Source: Cydia pomonella (taxonomy: Eukaryota; Arthropoda; Insecta; Lepidoptera; Tortricidae). From it: a DNA stretch of 64,000 bases. The DNA is taken from contig NC_084727.1 of NCBI RefSeq assembly GCF_033807575.1, positions 3,658,001 through 3,722,000 of the forward strand, written 5' to 3'. The notes beneath the pieces are model-generated. The model was not told where the DNA came from and made no database searches. It saw only the letters and a list, made by a program, of their open reading frames with translations. Position numbers and translations under genes: made by a program. This document shows, in pieces, positions 1 to 14,100 of this stretch. Position 1 is the stretch's first letter, and each line of letters begins with the position of its first letter.

Positions 1-886
1 TTCTAATTATTAATAACAATTATAAAATTTCGATGAGAAAAAATACCTAAATCTGTTACATTTGTAGGTTTGGTGAATTTCTCTTTTATATATATTTTAC
101 AGTACATATGGGGCTACTTTATAGCACTAGTGCGAGAAGTAGCATATTATGTTACTGTGTCGAACATTTAAAGGGCCATATGTACTGTAAAACGTTGTAC
201 GATACATGTGCGAATAGGTAATTCGCAACTCGTGTCGATTTAAAACACTCCCTTCGGTCGTGTTTTAATTTATCGCCACTCGTTTCGAATTTCCTATTTT
301 TCGCACTTCAATCGTAATGTACTATTTTGCTTTAACGATTTATGGCACGACATGCATTAATCTTGGACACGTTTTGATAGAATGACCCGAAGATTGTTGT
401 AGCGTTTCCGGTTGTATTAATAAAAGTACAAAAATTTTAAATTAATATATCGAAATGCTATTACAATCCATAAAAATAAAACGAAAGCGCGGCAGTTTTA
501 AGTGTTTAAACCCTCGGAAAATAATCCTCATGTTTATTAATGTTATTACATTAATATTTCAAAACCTTTGCTAATGTTACAATATGATTCATACACAATG
601 AAGGTTGATTGACTACTGAATTTATGGCTGAGTGACAAATGCTGTCTAGGCCCTTTTATGATTCATTCTAGAACAGCTATTTTTATAGTAACGTTGGTAT
701 GGGAACTAGCTATATCTAGCATGATAAAACGTACCTAATTGAAACTGAATTATTGCTAAATAAATTCCAATAACAACACATCGCATACTATGTTTCTTTC
801 CAGCACATAAATAACATGACGCCGTTCGCGAATTCTGTTTCCTAACAGTTAATATTCGCGCGTCGAACGCGCTGGACCGCTCCAGC
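1..886. other. Upstream region of the coiled-coil gene
   Basis: AT-rich with no coding frame. A possible acceptor ends at 803, which would make 804-886 part of the 5' leader. No promoter element is convincing. Confidence 0.4.
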
Positions 887-2124
887 ATGTTCAAGATATT
901 CAAACGAAAAGGCGGGAAGGCCGAGCCCGACGCCCCGCGGAAACTGCCGACCGACGCCGGCGCTCCCGAGCACACCTCAGTCGACTCTCGGTCGCCCGAG
1001 AATAGCCCAACGAACGACACGCTCAGAAAAGATGTAGTGAACCTACTCATACCCGAAACGAATTACAACCAGAAGTCAGGCGTCGGCGCCATCTTTGAAA
1101 TCATGGCGGGGAGGAGAAAGAAAAACAAAAGAAAAACCGCGCGTACGGAGTCTTGCCGCGTGAGCCCGCAGAAAGAGACGCCCTGCAATTTGCAACGAAG
1201 TTTGTCCGATTGCGATCCGACGCTAAAGGATGACGTCGTAGCCAGAAATACTCCGGCTCAGTCGACTGACGCAGATCCCGCGGAGTTCGTGAAGGCGCTC
1301 GTCCTGCAAAAGTACGCCCGTCCCGAGAAACACGTGTCGCTTGTGTACGTGTCCGACGCGCCCGATGACTCGGAGAAGCGCCACGCCGAGGCACTGCTGC
1401 GGGAGATCGCGCGCAGCATAGACTGCACTATCGATGAAATCAAGGACATGGGAGCCAACGACAGCAAGCAACATGTCTACGAATCCATTGACGACGCACA
1501 CAAAACAAACAATAACAACTATAAAGCCGAGCTCCAAGGTGAACTGGAGAAACTACTGGAAGAAGAACAAAACGATAAAGTGAGCTTAGATTCTAAAGAT
1601 GAAGAGTCGCCTGCATTTAAAAAGAAGTCGAATTTAAAACTGCCCAAGTCTGATACTGAAGGCTGCTCAGATGATGACAGATCCGATTGCGGTAAAAAGC
1701 GCGTCACATTTAGAAAACATATTATTTTCGATGACGGTGAACAGCAAACTGATGACGATAACTCTTCCTTTGAATCTCTAACTTCAGAAGAAGACGAGGA
1801 GTATCTAGAAGATTCTTTGCCAGACAATGACGAACTTCTAGGCGGTGTGGTTGTATCCAGAAACGAAAATGAAAATAAAACAATAATAAACATTAACGAA
1901 AACGAAGAACCATTAACAATCAAAGTTGTAGACGATCTAAAAATAATCTCTAGTGATAATAGTGACAGTGGATTCATAGATAGTGATAAACAGGATGACG
2001 AAACTAGTGTAGTGAAAAGTGAGAGTGAGAGCGAGGTCAGTGAGAGTGAAGAAGAAGTAATAGAGATAATAGAAGAAGAAGTTAGCGTAGAGTTTGACGA
2101 CACAGAAGATGCGGAAGACGATCA
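887..2124 (+). CDS. Exon 1 of the coiled-coil gene; apparent stop lies in the donor
   Basis: This single exon encodes 412 residues plus two bases of a 413th codon. Read through, it ends at TGA 2126-2128, but that TGA overlaps a good splice donor, CA|GTGAGT at 2123-2130. Splicing after 2124 leaves phase 2. The first downstream coiled-coil exon (17757) starts with the single base needed to complete CAG (Gln). The ATG at 887 follows an in-frame TAA at 812-814. A plausible acceptor (tttctttccag, ending 803) lies just upstream, so a non-coding 5' exon is possible. The intron would be about 15.6 kb. If it is not spliced, this is a stand-alone acidic 413-residue protein; I prefer the spliced model. 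Confidence 0.75.
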
Positions 2125-5100
2125 GTGAGTATTATAAAGATAAGTTTACTAAAAAATAATATTTTATTTAATTATACGGGAAGTCATAATACGCGGATTT
2201 CTATAGGTAGGTATTTTGTTTATTCGAGTTGACAGTGACCTAATTTAAAGGGATTATGGACTATATTAGAGCCGGCTGCTGCGGTTATTTTAAAATAGGA
2301 TGCAGCGTTGTAGAAATGTGGAGCGAAATGAATGCATAATAATAGTTGTAGTTTATTTTAACAATCACTTTCTCTGTGACTATTTGCGGATAGCTAGGTT
2401 CTTATGCAACTTTGTGATCGGAGTGCAAGGCCTTGTGTTTACTCAGTCAATATTTCTTTCTATATTCCGCTTAGAAAACATCACACACACAACATCACTT
2501 CAAAGTCGTTAATTTGGCGATATCATCGTGCAAATTAGTTAGACAATTTGCCGATAGATGGCGCTGTACACAATTGTATAATTGTAGAGGTGTAGTAATT
2601 ACTGTAATTAGTATAGGTACTTCTGATCAAAAGTCTTTCGCCTTTATAACTACAACACGAAATAATTCAAAGTATGTACGCAACCCTCGGTGCGCGAGTA
2701 AAACGAGCTCGCACGTGACCGGTTTTTTTTCTTTGGTTCTACTGATCAAATTGATTTAAATGGCCTAAAAACCAATCGTACCGATTTTTATACTTTGAAT
2801 ACCATCTAGGTACAGCATTTTACTGAATTTCGGGGTGTACGGGTTGAGCATTCGTGTGATGAGCAGTTGAGCACGTATATTTGTTCCTGAGTCATGGGTG
2901 TTTTCTATGTATTTATATTATATTTATCGTTGTCTGATTACCCATAATACAAGCCTTCTTAAGCTTACTGTGGGGCTTAGTCAATTTGTGTGAGAATGTC
3001 CAATATTTATTTATTTATTATTATTATTAATTGTCAAAATAGAAATCTAATTTTAAGTATCCGGGATATAAATACACAGCCACACACAGCTAAGGAAAAG
3101 GGGAGCGCTCGAATCCAAGGACGCTAAAGTACCTAAGTAGAAGTACCTATTATCTTATGTCGGACATATAAATGATTTATATCTCTTGGAAGAAACATCT
3201 GGCGGCAAGTACCAATAAAAAAGAAACTTATTAGAATTTTATTATCTCCTATAACTACGATTGAGCCGATTGAGGCCTATGGTAAATTCATCGAATAGTT
3301 GAAGGGGGACCAGTGCCCACGGCCGTGAGTGAGTAATCTGTCGATACCCCCGTCAGGGGGGTATGAGGGGCCGCTACCGCCTCACGGCTGCGGCGGCTGT
3401 CGCGGGTCGCTTCCCCACCGACTGGTGGGGTGGTCGTATGGCCGTCGTTTTGGGGACGGTGTGGGTAACTGGTGTTGCCCACGGCCTCTCGGTCACATTT
3501 GGGCCCCTCTGGGGGCAGGGGTCCTTTTCGCCCGCTTTGCTACCCTATAGAGTTCGTCTAAGCTCTAAGGGCCACCCCACACTAGCGTCTCCCGAGTGTC
3601 GGCGTCTACTCACCTCTTCCTCTTATGGCTGCTGCTCGACGCAACGTGGCGCAACTGTTCAGCGACGCCATTTTTCAAAGTGCTGTCTAGATGCCTAGAT
3701 GGTGAATTTTATCCACATGTGTGGCAAAGTAATCTGATGCAAAATTTTAATTTGTTTGTTCTTGTTGGCTGATAGAATTTACTTTTAAGTGATGATTTTG
3801 AATGATAAATACTTAATAACGTTCATATATTTGAATTTGATTTGTAACTTTTTTTTTAATTTGTGTTGCACTCGGAAGCAAAGTTTGTTTAACCCCACGG
3901 TGGTTCAAAAACCTTATTGAAACCCTTGCAACGCTCAAGATTCCACTTTTCTTATTATTTATTGATAATAATTTTATGGAATTTGGTGTATATATTTATT
4001 AACCAAAGCTACTTTCGTCTTCGTTTGATTGTTGTCGATTATTGAAGTATTGTAAATGTTTAAGACCGTTTAAAAATCCGTATGGAATTGGTTTTTCGCT
4101 TGTATGGAGAAGCGGTCGTCCCCTTTCCTCTTAACAACAAGCAATTCAAAGACAGATGCTGTTACGTAGACAAATACGACCACCATATATCATAATAAAT
4201 CTTCTTAAAAAAATCTATGACGTTTAAGTAACATTTACACAGTCTATGCTATTAAAATCACTGCCAACTGAATGTGGTCTAACTATATTTTCATACATTA
4301 TTTAAGTTATATATCTCATTTTGTTGTTTTTCCTCTGTAGACTGTATCATGTACCTAGTCTGTATAAATTTCACAGTTTGTTCACTGCGCTGTGTAAATG
4401 TTTTGAATCAATAAAATAAATAAAATAATAAAGTTTAACACAAGTGATAATTGCGCATGAACTTTCGTGAACGCGCCACAATGCGGCATCTGTATGAGGT
4501 GATCTGTTACTTTCTGGAAACTCATTTTAACTTTACTCACTCATTTTAGTTACTCACTAAAATAATATTTAACAAGCTAAAAACTAACTAGGTACTTGAT
4601 TATTTATTTATTTGAAACTTTATTGCACGTAAAAAACAGTACAACAAGCTGACTTAACGCCATTATAGGTATTCTCTACAGAAAAGCGTCAACACTATCA
4701 TTTTAATGTGTGTATATCAAGTAAAAAGTGTGATATCACAAAATAGTACGCGCAATAACTTTTTATTTTTAATTTAATAATTAGTTCGTAATTCGTTAAA
4801 TAGACCGTTCATATTTCATATTTATTTATTTTTATGTTATTCCTGGAATCTGGAATATGCCGAATATGGGAGTATCTACATAAAATAAATAAACGACATT
4901 ACACACAAATTGACTAAGCCCCACAGTAAGCCCAATAAAGCTTGTGTACTTAGACAACGATATATATATACATAGAAAATACCCATAATTCAGGAACAAA
5001 TATTTATGCCCCTCACACGGATAAATGCCCTTACCGGGATTTGAACCCGGACCATCGGCTTCATAGGCAGGGTTACTACCGATTAATAATATAAATATAT

Positions 5101-8100
5101 AATTATATAATCCATATAATTTTATTATTGTTTTTTGCTGAAAAAATAAACAGCTAAATTTACGTCTCTCTCAATACATATTACTGTGTTCCTTGGTAAA
5201 TATATTTTGAGATGGTATAATAAAGAGGATTTGTAATGTATTGTATTGTAATTGTTTTAATTTAACGCGCAAATCATGGCGCATGTCAAACTCGTCACTC
5301 GTCGATAGATAAATTTAATCTACTTCGTCGCACGCGCGGTAACGTACTCGAAGGTAAATAAAGAACCGAAGGCAATTCATCGCAAATACGTTTAGCACGC
5401 ACTTTTATTTTATATACCATTATTTACTTGATTCATATCATATGCATACATTTTTACGTACCACAGTTGACATATTTATTTATTTGTTTGGTACAATAGT
5501 CGATATGAGGTATTTTCGTATAAGAGCGCTAAAGGCGCCCGGCATTGGAGCGCGTTCAGAGCGCCCCGTACGTCGATTATGCCTAAGAAATGCCTTCGGC
5601 GCTCGCATTAGAGAGCACTCAGCGCGCCTCTTACGTCGACCTTCATGGGAAGAATACTAAAATATTGGAATCAGCTCGCCAGATTCCTATATCAAAGAAT
5701 AAATAAATAAATATTGTAGGACATTATTACACAAATTGATTAAGTCCCACAGTAAGCTCAATAAGGCTTGTGTTGTAGGCACTTAGACTACGATATATAT
5801 AATGTATACATATTTATAAATACTTAAATACATAGAAACCTCCCATGACTCAGGACCAAATATGCTTATTACAGGAATAAATGTTCTTACCAGGATTTGA
5901 ACCCGGGACCATCAACTTCATAGGCTGGGTCACTACACACTAGACCAGATAGGTCGTCTGGAAGAATTAGTATTGCGATACAGCTATTAAACTATTAGCT
6001 CATTTACTAGGTTTTGCTATTACTTTCTCTAAAAAAGTGCTTACCTAAAGAAGGGTAGGAAAGGGCTTTTTATGTCACTCGTTGTCATGGTTACGGTCGC
6101 TTGGGTCACTTAAATAAAACCTCTATTTAAAGTATTTAAAATAACCAAACACAATTTTAAAGCAGCTATAAGCCCTTTATATAATGGCTATAGTGAGTCA
6201 TCCACTAAGCATATTAGTGTAGCAGCAAAGAGAATTGATTGTAATAGAGAGGTGTCTAAGAAAAAAACGTGCCTCTTAGTTTAACATCCAAGCTAGATGG
6301 CGCTGTACTGCGCAATATGTTTTTCCGTCACTGAATTGTCAAACGTCAATTTTTGATAATCAGAGTTACCACAAAATGTATGGAGCTGTACAGCGCCATC
6401 TTATTGCCTGTCAAATTCGAAGCACTTTACCTTTGCCCAGCAGAGGCACACTCAAATAGCCTAAGAGAAAAAAAAGTACAGTTTCCGGAACCCTCAATAC
6501 GCATGTTCCAGATACCGACTTGCCTGCTGTCAACGTAAATTAAAATTAGCACATATGTGTCCAACCTTGTTGCCACTCATTAGCGAGACTAAACACGCAT
6601 GGCGCCCTTGAAACGTCAAAAAAGCGCGCGAAAAAATATACAACCACAGAGTGGTCATCCGATACGTTTAGGCTTACGATGTTTGTGGTGTGTTTAGATA
6701 CCGATAGCGTCTGATTAATACCAATTTCACATTGTTTATTGACAATGTATCATGATTTTTAAGAAACTAAAGACAGAGTGGTACAGACTCGTTCACTTTG
6801 ATTGGGCAAGTCAAAGAGACGACATCTTGATGGTAACGGGTTGAGCAAAGTTAAGAGACACCTCCATTTTATACTTAGAGCAATTAGATACATTTATAAT
6901 AAATGTTATGGGAAAATTACAATTATGGTAAATATTATATAAATAAATTATTTTTATATGTATGTCTTTCCAAAATGACGTCCCATGGATTGGGTGTCCC
7001 GGACATTTGGAAGACGTGCGGGGAACCTACCTAACCCAACCCGCAGAGGCCCTTTCAAAAATTTAATTTAAACCAGGTAAGACTGGAAAGAAATAAAAAA
7101 ACTTGATACAAATGATGGAATTGGTTAAGTCATTTAATTAATAAATATAAAACAAAGTCAAAAACAAGGAGAAGTCATTAGGTTCAAAATAATATGAAAG
7201 TCCGGAAACCAACAAAAAGAAAAAAAATACGTAATGCATTATAAATAATTACAATAAAAAGCGGCCAAGTGCGAGTCGGACTCGCCCATGAAGGGTTCCT
7301 TTATGACGTATTTAAAAAAACTACTTACTAGATCTCGTTCAACATTTTACCACTTTGGACACACATTTTACCACTTTGGTAGTGTCTCTCGCGCAAACTA
7401 TTCACTTTAGAAAAAAAATATATTAGGAACCTAAATATCATTTTTGAAGACCTATCCATAGATACTACACACGTATGGGTTTGATGAAAAAAGATTTTTT
7501 GAGTTTCAGTTCTAAGTATGGGGAACCCCCAAAATTTATTGTTTTTTTTCTATTTTTGTGTGAAAATCTTAATGCGGTTCATAGAATACATCCACTTACT
7601 AAGTTTGAACAGTACAGCTCTTATAGTTTCGGAAAAAAGTGGCTGTGACAGAATCGGACAGACAGACGGACATGACGAATCTATAAGGGTTCCGTTTTTT
7701 GCCATTTGGCTACGGAACCCTAAAAAGCATGACATTAGAGGTACACCTAAAACCAATTAGAAATCCTCTTTAAAATTAATTAAAAACAAATAATTAAGTG
7801 TTACAAAATAACTTTAAACTATGAAAGGGGAGGTTTTTAATAAATAAATAAATATTATAGGACATTATTACACAAATTAACTAAGCCCCACCGCTAGCTC
7901 AAGTAGGCTTGTGTTATGGGTACTCAGACAACGATATATGTAATATATAAATATACAGAAAACACCCACGACTCAGGAACAAATATCCGAGCTCATCACA
8001 CAAATAAATGCCCTTACCAGAGTTTTATGGTGGTTTATTTTCAAACGTTTTATTTATCAGTCTTAAAACCCACGTACTTGGTTACTAATACGATAATGCG

Positions 8101-11100
8101 CGTCTTGGTCTCAATGATATGAAAATACGCATTTCCCCTTTTGACGCCTCAAGGCCTTAAGTTTGTTTGACGCAAATCCCGCCAACACCTCTTGAATCAC
8201 TCTTTAATTTTATCTCCAGTCCAATATCGTCAGTAATTAGTTTGCTTCAAAGTTTTTATACTTAAGTACACAACTTTAACAAGTAGCTGACTGGTCTATG
8301 TGTAGACATTTAATTAATTATATTGTCTCTATTTTTACGATATGTATGCCATACGATTAAATAAATAAATAACTTTAACAATGTCGCAATGTTGGTATGG
8401 TGATACGAGATCTTTGGCAAAGTGGCCATATATATGTGACACTGAGTGTACCTTAACACATTCACTGCCGGGAACCCACCTGGTGGGCGCTCGTGAACTT
8501 TGTTCAGATGCCGGACAACCCGCTGGGCGGGTTGTTTTGTACGCAGCTATAGACCACCGGTTTCTGGGGTAGTGCGCCGTTTTTTGTCTGGCAGTGAATG
8601 TGTTAATGAAAGAAAACCACCAGCCTAAATCTAAAATAATCTGGCTCGAAGGACCATGTTACAAGTACCACACCAGAAGTTAATCGCAAATCGCGTCACT
8701 CTTGTATATTCGAGCGATAAAGAATTTCGATTTACGTGGTAGGCCCTCATAAGCCTAAGCTAATCCATCTATGTAATCCATAAAGACTTCTATAGACGTT
8801 TCAACAAAGGGCAAGGGATTTTAGATATGTAATACTGGCTAGGTAGGAACAACGAATTCGATTGATGGACTAAGAGCCGCAATGTATTCCAAATCGGATG
8901 CGATTATCTGTGACGTTTGTAGAGGCCACAAGTTGGAGTAGTAGAGCTAAACACAAGATGCCATCTGTGACACTATCATTTATTGAAACTTAATGCATTT
9001 TGCTTCTGGCAATAACATTTAAGTATGTTGACGTTATGCTGATCCGGTTCGAAGGATCATAATAATCGTGTGCGATTTAAGGGCCTACCGCGAACCTCGT
9101 TCGATGTGTTGCCTCTCTGTCGCACTTGTAAATTCGTATGTAAGTGTGACAGGGAGGCAACACGTCGAACGTGGTTCGCGGTAGGCACTCTGACCCTCTA
9201 GCAAGGCTTGCGTTCTCGCGCGTGACTCTATACATCTAGCGCGACTCAAAGTATGGAGTCACGCGCGAGAACGCAAAGACTAGAGGGTCTGTTTAGATTA
9301 TCTATATTCAAATCTTATTTAATGTTTAATTATTTGTAACTAATGCTAGCGTTTGAAGTTGAAATTGAGGAGCATTTGTTTAATGTTTTTAATACAGTGT
9401 TTTGTTTTACTTTAGAAGTTTAGAACGTACTATGACGTACAGCTTTGTTTTATTAAGAACAGAAATATAACACAAAACATATAACAGTAACATGTATACA
9501 TTCTGAAGTACAATCAGCATCGAAAGTAGCGAATCAGACTACGTGCCAAAAGTATCTACACATTCTCTACCACCATCTCTAATAGCCTAACAAAAAGACA
9601 TGAAATGAAATGAAAAATCTTTATTTTTAGGCATCTATGGGCCCATAGATATTATATATACCTACAATATATCTTAAAAACTAAAACACACTGGCTGCGA
9701 TGTATTTTGCAACCCGCTGTGTCAGGGAGCTGGCCGCGGAACCGCCGGAACTTAACACCCTTCGCCCAAAACTCCTCCTTTGTGAAGGTCGCTAGACGTT
9801 CAGTCGGAACGCTCACCACAAAAGAATTGAAATTCGTATTATAACACTCGTTTTGTACACATATTTAATATCATTAAGGGATCTAACGCGATTAAATTTC
9901 TTTATTTTACCTTTTATCCGACGTTTCAACCAGGTTGCACTATACTTGGCGCAAAATTAAGTGGCGAGTCAGGTCATAATGCCATCTCTTTCACTCTTGG
10001 TTGGTCTTAACAAGGGTAAAGGAGATAGTATTATGATCTCAGTGGCCAGTTAGTTTTGCGGCAAGTATAGCTGTGGTCACGGAAGACGATGAATCTATCT
10101 TTACCACTCAGTATCAACTCCTAAATGTTTCCACAATATCACTTGAAAAATATTTCGGCACTGTTTGTCTTCTCCGTAGTCCATTTATTGTATTTTTTGA
10201 TGTAATGACTGTAATTTTTTTTTCTCGCGATTTCGGAGTTGGTCCCATAATAAAAGTGACTCAGTATGACCTATATATTCACCCCGTAAGTTATTGCAGG
10301 TGACTAAATAAACAACCTGTATTAACATTATTGAAAACATTTGACACAATTCGATGTATATCAACCACACCTTTGCCGCTTTGTTTGAGTTTATTGGAAT
10401 TTTTTATTATTATTATAAAATATTTTAATAATAAAAAATCTGAAAAAAGGCAAATGAAGGGGCATAGCTATGGTTAATGGGGCTAGACCAAGACAAGTCT
10501 GCAACAATTTTAATAGCACACGCAGTGCCAGTGTTATTTCTGCGTCATCATTTCATAGAAGTTTGACTTTTAAAATAACAATTTTAAAAGTCAAACTTCT
10601 ATGAAATGATGATTATGGAAAATATTTTACACAATTTGATATCTAGAGCTAGACCATGACAAGTCTGTAACGATTTTGATAGCACACGCAGTTTGACTTT
10701 TAACATTGTTATTTTAAAAGTCAAACTTCTATGAAATGATGACGCAAAAATAACACTTGCACTGCGTGTGCTATCAAAATCGTTGCAGACTTGTCATGGT
10801 CTAGCTCTAGATATCAAATTGTGTAAAATATTTTCCATAATTCAGAGAGGAAAATGGGGCTCACATTTGTATGGAAATTGTTGCCACCTATCCTTTTAAT
10901 AATAATTCACCTGCCACTGAGTAATTTTAAATAACCGTTGAAAGTTAAAATTCCTCAAATACTCGCTTCCAAAAAGAATGGATTGGACGTTCGATTTATT
11001 AGATAGGGCGGAGGAGCGGATGAAATGTTTGTTATTCTTCCACGATGTTAAATAGAACTGTCAGATTAAACTAATGTCTCAATTTGTAGTGATAATGTTA

Positions 11101-14100
11101 AATAATTAATTGCTATAAATGTAATACTTGGTTTCGTCTTATTTATACCAACTTAATTTCAGAATAAAAAGAACAAGCATTCTCTACCAATCGACCGTAG
11201 ATCAAAACTAGAGATGCCACGGATATTCGGCAACTATTCGGTATTCGGCGTATTCGGCTATTTTACCGAATATTCGTTTACCGGCCGAAAATTGCCTACT
11301 TTCGGCCAAATGCCGAATATCTATTACACCAATATAAAAAGAAAAATCATACAATAAAACCACAAACCTCTACATCTAATATTTAAAATGTATTCTTGTA
11401 AAATACGTATTCCCATTTTTTTTTATTTGTCGATTACAAATAATTTCGTTTTTATCGTGGGTTCGACTTGATTGGCTCTAACTACATTCACTAATTTTGT
11501 TAAGTTTTCATAATGAATCATTTCGTTTTATGACATGCGAACATTATAAGTCAAATGTTCGCATGACATAAAAATTTTTTTTTCAGACCTTGATCCATAC
11601 AGTGTTAGTTAAAACTTAATTACTTAAGCACACTAAATACCGACTATTCGGCGCTTAGGTCGAAAGAGGCTTTAATCAAAACTTTCTAAAGTAGTTTAGG
11701 AAAATATTTCAGAAAAAATAGCAAATATAGCTGGTCAAACAAGTTGATCAGTAGAAAAAGGCGCGAAATTCAAATTGTCTGTGGGACGATAACCCTTCGC
11801 ACATTTTTTTTTTAATTTGCCGCTTTTTCTACTGATGGAAATGGCTTGGCAAACTATATGAGCATTATTAGCTTGACGACCGAGCCGACGGTCCGGGTTC
11901 AAATCCTGGTAAGGGTATTTATTAGTGTGATTAGCACGTATTTTGTTCCTGTGCATGGGTGTTTTCTATTTACTTAAGTATTTATAAATATTTATGTATA
12001 TGTACCTATATATTGTTGTCTACCTCACACACCATAACAACACGCCTTATTGAGCTTACAGTGGGACTTAAGTCATTGTGTAATAAAATGTCCTATGTCC
12101 TATACTGGAACTCAATTCTATTTTAACAATTTTTTATTGTTTTGTTTTTATTTTGATACGACCTTGACAATCGCTAACGCTGAATACTAAAGAGAATTTG
12201 AAATAGAGTTGGATTGTCAAAGAAAATTTTGTAGCCACAATAAATTTACTGCCATCTTTCGACGCATGATTAAAACTTTTAGAACTCCATTTGACTTTGA
12301 TCCTTTTTCTTTTACTGATAGATGTTAAATTTGTTAAATATCAAAAAGTGGTGCCATCTAATAGATCAAAGGCCAAAGGCATGGGAACATCGTTACGACT
12401 GATGGCGCCATAACCTTTAGGTTGTGCCGGGTAAGATGGCGCCACCTTTTTATATTTAACAAATTTAACACAAATCATTGAAAAAATAAGGATCAAAGTC
12501 AAATGGCGTTCTAAAAGTTTTAATCATGTGTCGAAAGATGGCAGTAAATATACGTGGCTACAAAGTTTTCTTTGACAATCCACCTCTATTTCAAATTCGC
12601 TTTGTTAATGCGAAATGAAGTGAAAGTCGTGCCTGAGACGCGCCAATCTCCAAGATGCAATCGTCAATGTTGTATCGAAACCAGTTAAAATCACAACAAA
12701 TTCTTCAATTAGAATCGACTCCCGGACTAAATTATTAACAATGTTACACTATGTTAAATTCTATCACATATTTTAAACTAACCATCTCTGCTTAGCCCAA
12801 TTGCTGACTGATAGAGAATGCCTTAAGACGTTAAGTCTGCCATTTGTACTCTTTTTAAATAAAGTAGTGAAGTTTAATTTAAATAAATATTTATGCGTAC
12901 TTTGTCGTGTAATATATATTACAGTTGTACTATAGTATAGGTAAATAGTTCGTGTCATCCACGATGACGCGCAGATTTCTCAAATCTAACCTTTAATAAC
13001 ATGACAAAAAGAGTCAAGACACGCGTCTTCGTGAATGACACGATCTATACCAAGATTATCATATCAGACTTCTGGTATTTTAATAGCTTGCTATTTCAAG
13101 TGGTAGTTTCAAGTGTTTTAGGCATCTGGTTAGACTTTGCTGACTTTCGAGCTCGCAATTGCTTCAATCTTCTATCGCTAGGTCGTAAGATATTTATAGA
13201 TTAATCTGAAGGCTATGTACAATGTATTTTAATATTTTGACCATACATATTTTTTTTATGTAACTTTTGTGAATTATACTATATTCATAGGATTATTTTA
13301 ATTCGATATTTTAAAATTACGTGGACTGTATTGGAACAAATTACGAGACAGTGATAAGCACGTATATTTGTTCCTGTGTCATGGGTGTTTTCTATGTATT
13401 TAAGTATTTATAAATATTTATATATTATATGTATATATTGTTATCTACCTTATACACAACAACAACAAACCGGACGCGATAACAGAAATACTTCTATCAC
13501 GGTTCACTGGTGACAGACAAATAGACAGACGGACAGTGGAGTTTTAGTAATAGGGTCCCGTTTTTACCCTTTGAGCACAGAATTCTAAAAACCCCAAACC
13601 TAATTCCACTTGCCCTCGCACTTTTTAATGTCAAACCAAATTGCACCCGTCAAACCGAGGTATGTTAATAAATCTCTGGTTAAAACGAACTCTGACCATA
13701 ATGAGACGACCTGTGAACCATGCGGGTCTATAAATAGTTTATTAAAGGTACCGTTATTAAACCACGACCTTATAACTTTGACGACCGGTTTGGCCTAGTG
13801 GGTAGGTAGTGACCCTGCCTACGAAGCTGATGGTCCCGGGTTCAAATCCTGGTAAGGGCATCTATTCGTGTGATGAGCATGGATATTTGTTCCTGAGTCA
13901 TGGGTGTTTTCTATGTATTTAAGTATTTATAAATATTTATATATTATATATATCGTTGTCTAAGTACCCTCAACACAAGCCTTATTGAGCTTACTGTGGG
14001 ACTTAGTCAACTTGTGTAATAATGTCCTATAATATTTATTTATAACCAGTTCTTTACGGCGCTGTAGCGCTGTCAGTCCGACTCTAACATCAAAACTGTA

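Noticed and set aside
887..2128. Single-exon gene of 413 codons
   Set aside because: The stop overlaps a good donor and the phase fits the next exon exactly, so the first-exon model is simpler.
13783..13860. tRNA gene (also near 5040, 5900, 30160 and 46990)
   Set aside because: The A and B boxes belong to repeated SINE heads, each followed by the same SINE body.
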